From NCBI GenBank assembly GCA_028285035.1, contig JANQQF010000047.1, forward strand, positions 106,660 through 170,659: a stretch of DNA of 64,000 bases, read 5' to 3'. Origin of the DNA: Phycisphaerae bacterium. Lineage in GTDB: Bacteria > Chloroflexota > Anaerolineae > 4572-78 > J111. Under the pieces are notes generated by a model that saw nothing but the letters and a program-made list of their open reading frames with translations, did no database searches and was not told the DNA's origin. A program made the position numbers and the translations under genes. Shown piece after piece: positions 8,475-15,577 of this stretch. Position 1 is the stretch's first letter, and the number at the start of each line of letters is the position of its first letter.

Positions 8475-10584
8475 CCAAATCGGTGATGTTGATTTTATGG
8501 ATTAAAGGACATAGTAACGTGTCAGCGGGCACTCGTAGCACTTTTTTTCGGATAGCTCTCGGCCTTGTTTGTTGATCATCATCGGCTATATCCGTATCCT
8601 CCTCAGAGTCAGGTCGTTCATGGGCAGGGTTAACAGCCCGTTGACGCAAGGTGACATTCAGGACATGCTTTACCCCCGGCACCCGTTGAATCAGCGAAAA
8701 TACTTCGGCCTCAAATAAATTTCTGCCAAATGGCCACCCTTCCCAATCATCCCCCAACAGTTCATCTTTAGTCTGATGGTTGGGCGTAATATCCAAGCAA
8801 CATAAAAATTGATCCAATCGCTCAATCACTTGATTGCGAACAATATCTGGTTGACTGTAGTCAGACACAACGATGTCAGCTTCAATCTGGACCCCAATAT
8901 AACTCGGTTCTCGAATTTGCAGCGTTGTGGTCAATAATCGATATTTGTCCAGATGAGTCTCAACCTGTTTGAGCAAAGCCTCATCAACGTGTAATTTTGA
9001 TAAATCCCGATCCCGGCCCTGCAAAGAGTCAGCGACTTGAGGCACAATCAAAATTTCGATCATCCCCGGCGGGAGGCGTCCGTTGCTGTTTTGGGGAATG
9101 TTGCATTTCACCCGCGCAATACCTTCGATGGTGTTTTGTGTTAAATCTTCATAATCCTCCGCAGTGACCGCTCGACGTTGCGCCCGTAGCTCATGCTGCG
9201 CTCGAACCTTGGCCTCATCCAGACTTTCCGAGTCTTGTCCGCCCGTCGCCCGGGTCAAATTTGTTACTCGATCAATATAAGGGATTGAGGATTTTAGTAC
9301 TTGGAGTTTCCCTATGGGTACATTGCCAACAACACCTCCGCCATACCGATAATTGCTAAAGCGAATAGTGCTGTTTGCCGGGGGGACTCGGCCAAACTGC
9401 TGAACCGAGCCATCTCTTTGACGAATACTTGGCCCAAACCGAATTTCACCCGTGGTTGTTTCCAAAGTGAAATGCCGATCAAAGCGGTCAGACTTTGAAA
9501 AATCTCGAACAGACCGCCACGGCACCGGAACAAGTTCCCCATCCTGCTTTTCTTCAACCAAAACAACCTCACCAGACTGTAAACCTAAAACAGGATTGTA
9601 CTCTAATTGAAATGTCTGTCCTGGATCACCACTACTACGCCCCAAGATTTCATCCTGAATGATCACTGCGTGCGTGGCTCGGGTTGCCGCGCCTAGCGCA
9701 TAGGCGGTCAAGTTTCGAATTTGGGGCGACTCAGAATACATCCCCTGTTCTTTAGGGCGACGCTGCTCTAATCGACAGCGAACCCAATAGGCTGACCGGC
9801 CATACACTTGGTCGGGCTTCATCGCTAGTGGTAGGTAAAGTACCAGCTTGCCAGCGGGATTATTGAGACCACCGGTTGTGTCCTGCTCATCAGGCCGTGT
9901 GCTGGGCGAGACTTCGTACCACTCACCATTGCCCATTGAACATTCCCACACCAAGGGCGGATCATTGCGTTTGATCCCTACCCCCTCGGTCTGTTCACAA
10001 ACAAACATCAATTGCAAAATATGCCCACTCAAATCCTGCTCGGAATCAAAGCCGAGATAAAAAGCATCACCAATCTGGGGCGGATTTTGAAAAGGAACAA
10101 AGCTGCGTTTACCCAGTTGAGCTGCATGATTTTTCTGGAAATCATTTTCGGGATAGAGGTAGACGAGATTGGGTGGAATAATCTCTAGACGTTCATCGGT
10201 CGTGAAGATGACCTCAGCCTCTTCCTCTGTCCGTCGGGTCGCAACTTCGGTCCCTTTAGGCACGATTGCCGTTGTTTCATCCCCCAAACTAATTGGAAAA
10301 GGCGTTGATAACCAAAAGGTCAACTCGGTTCGAGCACTACTGGCAGGATGTAGCTGCATACCAAGTAGCTCTAAGAATTTGATGTAATTCTTTTCCGGCA
10401 CTTTATTTAGACGATACACAATCATCTCTGTCATCCAAGCAAACATCTCAATCAAGGTGATACCAGGATCACTCAGATTGTAGTCAGTCCACTCTGGACA
10501 GTAATGGATAATTCGACGACGTGCCTCATCGACCAAATCTTTTTGAAAGCGTAAATCATCCAAGACCGGCTCTGGCAGGGCCAT
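8452..10584 (-). CDS. Baseplate J/gp47-family protein (Pvc11-like)
   Basis: 710 residues; the ATG start is preceded by GAGGAGGCA. The N-terminus (LRFQKDLVDEARRRIIHYCP, then DPGITLIEMFAWMTEMIVYR) and the middle motif RATGGQDSESLDEAKVRAQH followed by RRAVTAEDYEDL are hallmarks of the putative baseplate protein J family. The middle region (about 130-420) contains inserted beta domains. The acidic tail ends in a run of Asp. In contractile tails this family forms the wedge that triggers sheath contraction; here it sits between gp25-like and gpI-like genes in the canonical order, which strongly supports the assignment. Confidence 0.9.
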   Translation of the reverse strand: MALPEPVLDDLRFQKDLVDEARRRIIHYCPEWTDYNLSDPGITLIEMFAWMTEMIVYRLNKVPEKNYIKFLELLGMQLHPASSARTELTFWLSTPFPISLGDETTAIVPKGTEVATRRTEEEAEVIFTTDERLEIIPPNLVYLYPENDFQKNHAAQLGKRSFVPFQNPPQIGDAFYLGFDSEQDLSGHILQLMFVCEQTEGVGIKRNDPPLVWECSMGNGEWYEVSPSTRPDEQDTTGGLNNPAGKLVLYLPLAMKPDQVYGRSAYWVRCRLEQRRPKEQGMYSESPQIRNLTAYALGAATRATHAVIIQDEILGRSSGDPGQTFQLEYNPVLGLQSGEVVLVEEKQDGELVPVPWRSVRDFSKSDRFDRHFTLETTTGEIRFGPSIRQRDGSVQQFGRVPPANSTIRFSNYRYGGGVVGNVPIGKLQVLKSSIPYIDRVTNLTRATGGQDSESLDEAKVRAQHELRAQRRAVTAEDYEDLTQNTIEGIARVKCNIPQNSNGRLPPGMIEILIVPQVADSLQGRDRDLSKLHVDEALLKQVETHLDKYRLLTTTLQIREPSYIGVQIEADIVVSDYSQPDIVRNQVIERLDQFLCCLDITPNHQTKDELLGDDWEGWPFGRNLFEAEVFSLIQRVPGVKHVLNVTLRQRAVNPAHERPDSEEDTDIADDDQQTRPRAIRKKVLRVPADTLLCPLIHKINITDLDDDDDED

Positions 10585-10587
10585 AAA

Positions 10588-11007
10588 TTATGCCTCCTCG
10601 CCCATGATGTAAAACGGATACACAATGCTGCGATCATCGTGGGTGGCTTTGATACGATATTTGATATCAACCAACCAGGTTCCTGCGTGCTGATCTTGCC
10701 CATCTGATCGGACTGCAACCTCGGTAACCTCAATGCGTGGCTCCCAGCGGCCGAGGGCCTGTTGTACGTAATAAATAAGCAGTCCCTCGGTTGTGGCGTT
10801 GCGGGGCGCAAAGATTAGCTCATGAACCCGACAGCCAAATTCAGGGCGCATGACCCGTTCCCCAGGGGCTGTACTCAAAATGATCTTGATCGACTGAGCA
10901 ATATCACTTTCCCCTTTGGCTAAGGCCAACCCGCCTCTAGGGTCAACCTGAAGCGGAAAGGATAGACCCTGTCCTAAAAATTCACGATTAATTCGATTCG
11001 AGTCCAC
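10588..11007 (-). CDS. GPW/gp25-family baseplate protein (Pvc9-like)
   Basis: 139 residues; GTG start at 11007 preceded by GGAGTAAGT. Contains LSFPLQVDPRGGLALAKGES and the family signature IKIILSTAPGERVMRPEFGC, followed by RVHELIFAPRN. This is the gp25 domain that nucleates the sheath on the baseplate. The length (about 140) is normal for the family. It is placed directly upstream of the baseplate J gene with three bases between, as in PVC/Afp loci. Confidence 0.93.
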   Translation of the reverse strand: MDSNRINREFLGQGLSFPLQVDPRGGLALAKGESDIAQSIKIILSTAPGERVMRPEFGCRVHELIFAPRNATTEGLLIYYVQQALGRWEPRIEVTEVAVRSDGQDQHAGTWLVDIKYRIKATHDDRSIVYPFYIMGEEA

Positions 11008-11032
11008 ACTTACTCCTGTATCTTGAGTTAAC

Positions 11033-11749
11033 TTATGTAACAGTCAAAATGCTCTCGGCGAAACCTGACAAACCCCGTTGGTTTACCCCTGTCATCACAA
11101 AATGATGGGTACCTGGCCCCAAAGCCGCCATGTAGGCGGCGGTGAGGGTGACCGATATCGTTAAGTTTGGCGTCGCCCACTGGCCCCCCGCTGGCGCAAC
11201 AATCGCCCCTGGCGGAAGCCCATTGGTTAAATCAATATTATATTTTGCAACCCCATTCAACAGCGTCAAAATCCATTTCAAGGGAAATGGGCTGGACAAA
11301 TTAAATGTCAATGGTACCACCGGGGGCAACATTGTCGTTGAGTTAAACGCCAATACCGGTGGAATGGGTAGCACAATTGGCTTAGATGTGTCTGCCATTT
11401 CTGGTGATGGTGGTGGCGCTGGTTGTCCTGGTGGTAATGGCGCGGGCGTCGTATTGTCAAATGTCTGATGAGTCTCGGTGATAATCAACGGCAAGCCCGT
11501 TAGGGTTTGGTTAAAGTCAGTTGCCAAAATCACCTTGCGGCCATTAACTGTAATGGCATTTAATCCCATCGATTTTAAGGTGTAGCCCATACATGGGCAT
11601 AAAATAAAAGGGCAAGCCAATGTGCCGGTGTCGCCTTCAAGTAAAGCAAATCCACCATTGATAGACCATAATGGCATCGAAGGGATGCTGGTACCTTTTC
11701 CCCCGTGTGGACACAAAATTACGGCATTGGTGGTTAAAACTTGAGGCAT
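11033..11749 (-). CDS. PAAR-like spike-tip protein with a C-terminal Ig-like extension
   Basis: 238 residues. The first ~95 residues match the PAAR-like/DUF4280 style of spike tips: VLTTNAVILCPHGGKG, then GDTGTLACPFILCPCMGY, with several Cys and His that could hold a metal at the apex. After a Pro-rich linker (PAPLPPGQPAPPPSPE) the last ~110 residues look like an Ig-like beta-sandwich (ILTLLNGVAKYNIDL, then GTHHFVMTGVNQRGLSG). The gene follows the spike gene by 14 bases. Tip proteins sharpen the spike and may carry extensions into the target, so the appended domain could be an adhesin or effector; that part is inference. Confidence 0.8.
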   Translation of the reverse strand: MPQVLTTNAVILCPHGGKGTSIPSMPLWSINGGFALLEGDTGTLACPFILCPCMGYTLKSMGLNAITVNGRKVILATDFNQTLTGLPLIITETHQTFDNTTPAPLPPGQPAPPPSPEMADTSKPIVLPIPPVLAFNSTTMLPPVVPLTFNLSSPFPLKWILTLLNGVAKYNIDLTNGLPPGAIVAPAGGQWATPNLTISVTLTAAYMAALGPGTHHFVMTGVNQRGLSGFAESILTVT

Positions 11750-11763
11750 AATTTATGACCCAT

Positions 11764-14700
11764 TTATGTGATCTGCACCTGACCATTTTTTAGCGCGATA
11801 CTTCTCCCACCTCCGCGCAACTCAATCGCTTGCCCTTGATTATCCAGCGTGATTGATTGAGCCCCATTCCCAGATTGAATAACCATCTTTGCATTAGCAC
11901 TAACTGTAATGGTGTTTTTCGCGGTGTCGATGATGATGCTGTTATTGCCACTACTATCGACGACCTCAATTTTCTCTTGACCAGATGTGTCGTCTAACAA
12001 CACTTGATGACCACTCCGCGACTGCAACACCCGATGATTGACTTTGCCATCTCCCCCAACCACTTTATTTTTGTCCCCAGGGGGCTTATCCTTACCATTC
12101 CACAGCACCCCCAAAATGTAGGGATAATGGATATCCCCGTGCTCAAAGGCCAATAAAACTTCATCATTGACTTCAGGGAGATAGTAAAACCCACCTCCTT
12201 GCCCAGCCATCGGGGCAGACATTCTGGCCCAAGTACTTTCCTCATTTGCAGCAAGCCAGGGATACTTGACTTTGACTCGTCCCAAGCCTTCGGGGTCCTT
12301 ATTGTTTGTCACCAAGCCAACCACAACACCCCTACCTCGACCATTCCCATTTTGACTATGAAGTAGATCAAACAAGGTACTTGGTTGGCTTCCGGTGATG
12401 GTGAAAGCTGTTTCGTACCCCTGCTCAGCCCCATAAGTGTGGGTGGCGGAGGTAACTACATACTTTCCACTAAAGCGATTTCCTAAACCAACAATATTGA
12501 CTGATTTACCCACCTGAATTCGTGAGTCGCCGAGACAAGTACCATCAGCCTGAATAAAGTTACCACTGATCTCATTGCACAAAGCCTGAGCCATCGCCTG
12601 CGCTTCATCTTGGGTAGCGATGGGATAGTTGACAACAACAGCTTGAGCCGAGCCATTAAACGCTTGTTGGGATAATTCTCCACCCGATTTTCCCAACCCT
12701 GTTTCAGGGGTGAGCTTTCCATTGCTAGCCTGTCCAACAATCTCTTTTTTACCTTTCGCATCCCATCCTCGAACGATCACCTCGTTGACCTGATTCATCA
12801 CCGTGAGCCGAGGCCGAAAAATAAACATGTTTCGCCCCCACTCCAACTCTGGACCGTCTCCCTGATCTTTTTCTGTTTTATGAAAGTGGAGCGTTTTATC
12901 CTCAACATAAAGCTGAAACCCGATGCGTTTACTTCGCGCCTGCAAGAATTCAAGATTGGTTTGATTATTTTGAAAAACATACTCATAGGCGGGTGAGGTT
13001 GGGTCCGTTTCGGCTCGTAGCCCCACCTCTTGGGCGATTTTACTCACAATTTCACTATCGGCCATTTGCATAAAGGAGCGTGTTTGTTTGCCTCGCTGTA
13101 GTCGATGGGCCCGATCATACCCCCGCACAATTAAGGTAGGCTCTCCATCCATCGTAAAATCGGGTTCAAGGGCGGTAATTTCACCCTTGATCAAAACATT
13201 CTGTTGCGGCGCATCTTCATTCTGTCCCTCACCTGCCTTGGCCGAAATCTCAACCTCGTTCCCAATGTCAAGTAACTCTGAGTCAATCCATTGTAAGCCC
13301 TTATCATGCAGATGAATCATAAACATATCAGGCATATGCAAACTGTCATCAACGGTAATTTCAAACACATCTCGCATCAACGCCTCCATTTGAGGCATTG
13401 GAATCTTCTTACCATCTACCTTCAAGATGAATTGGGACAGCAGCACATCTTTTTGCCCCGTGTTCTGACCAAGCTGAGTAGCCATATCAAGCAAACCACC
13501 CAAGGCATCATCAGCGAGTGCGCCAGCGGCCCCAAGGGCATCATCCAGCAAACCCTCAGCTTGTTCCATCGCTGCTTCTGCTTGCCCGAGGGCTTCCTCT
13601 GCCGCAGCTTCGGCTTGAGCCATTGCTTCTTCCGCCGCTGCCTTGGCCTCATTCATCGCTGCTTCAGCTTGGGCAGCCGCTTCTTTAGCTGCCTGTTCAG
13701 CCTCAGCAACGGCCTCTTCTGCCGCAGCTTTAGCGTCATTCATTGCCTGTTCGGCAGCCGCTTGCGCTTCCTGAGCCGCTTGCTCCGCCTTTGCTGCTGC
13801 TTCCTGAGCCGCTTGTTCAGCCTCGGCCACGGCCTCTTCCGCCGCTGTCTGAGCTTGCTCTGCGACCTCTTGCGCGGCCTGTTCAGCCTGGGCTGCCGCC
13901 TCTTCGACTGCCTGTTGTGCCTGCCCTGCTGCCTCTTCAGCCGCTTGCTGGGCCTCAGCCACCGCTTCTTCAGCTGCCTGCTGGGCCTGTTCTGCCGCCT
14001 CCTGAGCCGCTTGCTCAACTTGTTGAGCCGTCTCCTCCGCCATCTGCTGGGCGTCTTGGGCGGCTTGTTCAGCTTGAGCAACGGCCTCTTCCGCCGCAGC
14101 TTGCGCGTCTTGAGCGGCTTGCTCTGCCGCCTCAGTTGCCTGTTCAGCAGCCTCTTCCGCCATCTGCTGAGCTTCTTGTACCGCCTCTTCCGCTGCCTGC
14201 TGGGCGTCTTGAGCCGCTTGTTCTGCCTCAGCCACCACTTCTTCGGCTGCCTGCTGGGCCTGTTCTGCCGCCTCCTGAGCCGCTTGCTCAACTTGTTGAG
14301 CCGCCTCCTCCGCCATCTGCTGCGCCTCTTGAGCGGCTTGTTCAGCCGCAGCCTGCGCCTCTTCCGCTGCTTGTTGCGCTTGTTCGGTGGCCTCTTGGGC
14401 TGCCTGCTGGGCCTGCTCTGCCGCCTCCTGCGCCGCTTGCTCAGCTTGTTGCATTGCGTCTTCAGCCGCAGCTTGTGCGTCTTGAGCGGCTTGCTCGGCT
14501 TGTTGAGCTGCGTCCTCAGCCATCTGTTGGGCGTCTTGAGCCGCTTGTTCAGTCGCAGCCTGTGCCTCTTCGGCTGCCTGTTGCGCTTGTTCGGCGGCCT
14601 CTTGGGCCATTTGTTCAGCTTGAGTCGCTGCCTCCTCGGCGGCAGCTTGCGCCTCTTGAGTAGCTTGCTCAGCTGCCTGTTGGGCTTCTTCGGCTGCCTG

Positions 14701-14889
14701 TTGGGCTTGTTCTGCTGCCTGTTCTGCCCCGGCTGCGGCCTCCTGAGCGGCTTGTTCGGCCGCATTTGAGGCTTGCTCAGCTGCGTTCGATGCTTGCTCG
14801 GCCGCATTTGAGGCTTGCTCGGCCGCATTTGAGGCTTGCTGACTTACAGACTCTGCGATTTGATTGATGTCAGGTAGAAAATTATCCAT
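11764..14889 (-). CDS. VgrG/gp27-gp5-like spike (Pvc8-like) with a ~440-residue N-terminal helical repeat
   Basis: 1041 residues from the ATG at 14889 (a TTG three bases upstream is less likely). Residues about 14-450 are almost only Ala, Glu, Gln and some Asp/Met (units such as AEQAQQAAEEA, with 7- and 11-residue spacing), predicted to be one long amphipathic helix or coiled coil. The core begins at about 480 (LLSQFILKVDGKKIPMPQME), continues as the gp27-like hub (MIHLHDKGLQWIDSELLDIG, YEYVFQNNQTNLEFLQARSK), then a gp5-like OB fold (GVVVGLVTNNKDPEGLGRVK, FYYLPEVNDEVLLAFEHGDI) and a C-terminal beta-helix (NTITVSANAKMVIQSGNGAQ). The core is the normal length for an eCIS spike; the extension nearly doubles it. 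The N-terminus of the hub faces the tube, so the extension could lie in the tube lumen. It is followed by a PAAR-like tip gene. Confidence 0.88.
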   Translation of the reverse strand: MDNFLPDINQIAESVSQQASNAAEQASNAAEQASNAAEQASNAAEQAAQEAAAGAEQAAEQAQQAAEEAQQAAEQATQEAQAAAEEAATQAEQMAQEAAEQAQQAAEEAQAATEQAAQDAQQMAEDAAQQAEQAAQDAQAAAEDAMQQAEQAAQEAAEQAQQAAQEATEQAQQAAEEAQAAAEQAAQEAQQMAEEAAQQVEQAAQEAAEQAQQAAEEVVAEAEQAAQDAQQAAEEAVQEAQQMAEEAAEQATEAAEQAAQDAQAAAEEAVAQAEQAAQDAQQMAEETAQQVEQAAQEAAEQAQQAAEEAVAEAQQAAEEAAGQAQQAVEEAAAQAEQAAQEVAEQAQTAAEEAVAEAEQAAQEAAAKAEQAAQEAQAAAEQAMNDAKAAAEEAVAEAEQAAKEAAAQAEAAMNEAKAAAEEAMAQAEAAAEEALGQAEAAMEQAEGLLDDALGAAGALADDALGGLLDMATQLGQNTGQKDVLLSQFILKVDGKKIPMPQMEALMRDVFEITVDDSLHMPDMFMIHLHDKGLQWIDSELLDIGNEVEISAKAGEGQNEDAPQQNVLIKGEITALEPDFTMDGEPTLIVRGYDRAHRLQRGKQTRSFMQMADSEIVSKIAQEVGLRAETDPTSPAYEYVFQNNQTNLEFLQARSKRIGFQLYVEDKTLHFHKTEKDQGDGPELEWGRNMFIFRPRLTVMNQVNEVIVRGWDAKGKKEIVGQASNGKLTPETGLGKSGGELSQQAFNGSAQAVVVNYPIATQDEAQAMAQALCNEISGNFIQADGTCLGDSRIQVGKSVNIVGLGNRFSGKYVVTSATHTYGAEQGYETAFTITGSQPSTLFDLLHSQNGNGRGRGVVVGLVTNNKDPEGLGRVKVKYPWLAANEESTWARMSAPMAGQGGGFYYLPEVNDEVLLAFEHGDIHYPYILGVLWNGKDKPPGDKNKVVGGDGKVNHRVLQSRSGHQVLLDDTSGQEKIEVVDSSGNNSIIIDTAKNTITVSANAKMVIQSGNGAQSITLDNQGQAIELRGGGRSIALKNGQVQIT
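13545..14850 (-). repeat. Low-complexity Ala/Gln/Glu coding repeat inside the spike gene
   Basis: About 1.3 kb of degenerate tandem repeats built from GCC/GCA/GAA/CAG codons (on the plus strand: cctgctgggc, ttcttccgcc, gcttgctcag and similar words in changing order). The units code for Ala-rich 7- and 11-residue helical repeats and vary by substitution and by swapping of modules, e.g. QMAEEAAQQVEQAAQEAAEQ occurs more than once with small changes. The composition keeps several other frames open on both strands across this stretch, but those are by-products of the repeat. Confidence 0.9.
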
Positions 14890-14922
14890 CAACGATACTA
14901 TCTCTGTCGTTATTCATTGTCA

Positions 14923-15561
14923 TTATGGCAAGGGCACTAGATTGAGCACTTGCCCTGGTTGTAAATCTAGTGGATCGATTAAGTTGTTTGTATCCGCAAT
15001 ATGTCGCCATTGAGCTGGGTCCCCATATTCCTGATAGGCAATCCAATCCAAAGTTTGCCCTTCTAGAACAACCCAAACTTTTCGGGCCGCACTCCGTGAG
15101 GTTGGGTTTTGTGGCTCAAAGATCGACTCATCTTTATATTGCTGAAAGGTCACATCAAGGGTGGCCCGAACTGGGAGACCATCGCCTAAAAATAGGGTGA
15201 ATTTCTGAGAGATTTTTTTGATAACGGCGGTAAAAAAGCTGCCTTTCCCCCACTGAAATCGTACCTGTGGTGGCTCACCTTTGGCGGTGTCACTATTTAC
15301 GGTTCGTTCATCCACCATCATCATATTCCACAATTTTTGTGTATCGGTTCGTACATCGGTCCCTTGTTCGCTCGTGTCGAAGAAGAGTTTGAGCTTTAGC
15401 GTCGCCGGCTGGCCACCCCCAAAATCTGGTTTGCCGATATTTGCCCCTTTTTTGGGCTTGATCGTCCATTTATTTTGCTTCATAATCGTATATTCATTGG
15501 GATTAAATTGGCAGGTGACTTCTTCATTGCTGGTTAAATTGACGATGGTTGCTTTTGGCAT
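14923..15561 (-). CDS. LysM-containing baseplate protein (Pvc7/gp53-like)
   Basis: 212 residues, ATG start. The N-terminal ~155 residues (TIVNLTSNEEVTCQFNPNEY, KLKLFFDTSEQGTDVRTDTQ, VRFQWGKGSFFTAVIKKISQ) match the conserved eCIS protein that sits between tube and spike. The C-terminus (about 165-212, VLEGQTLDWIAYQEYGDPAQ then LDLQPGQVLNLVPLP) is a LysM-type module. In PVC/Afp this protein joins the tube and hub. The gene ends 33 bases before the spike start, in the canonical order. Confidence 0.87.
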   Translation of the reverse strand: MPKATIVNLTSNEEVTCQFNPNEYTIMKQNKWTIKPKKGANIGKPDFGGGQPATLKLKLFFDTSEQGTDVRTDTQKLWNMMMVDERTVNSDTAKGEPPQVRFQWGKGSFFTAVIKKISQKFTLFLGDGLPVRATLDVTFQQYKDESIFEPQNPTSRSAARKVWVVLEGQTLDWIAYQEYGDPAQWRHIADTNNLIDPLDLQPGQVLNLVPLP

Positions 15562-15577
15562 AATCGAACCTTATCCC

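Noticed and set aside
13306..14769. Plus-strand open frame of 487 codons rich in Leu, Arg, Cys and Ser, and other long open frames on both strands across 13.7-14.8 kb
   Set aside because: They are mirror frames of the Ala/Gln/Glu codon repeat in the spike gene; there is no ribosome site and the composition is explained by the repeat.
13545..14850. Possible CRISPR or VNTR array
   Set aside because: Repeats are contiguous, degenerate, in frame and lack unique spacers; they encode the spike's helical extension.
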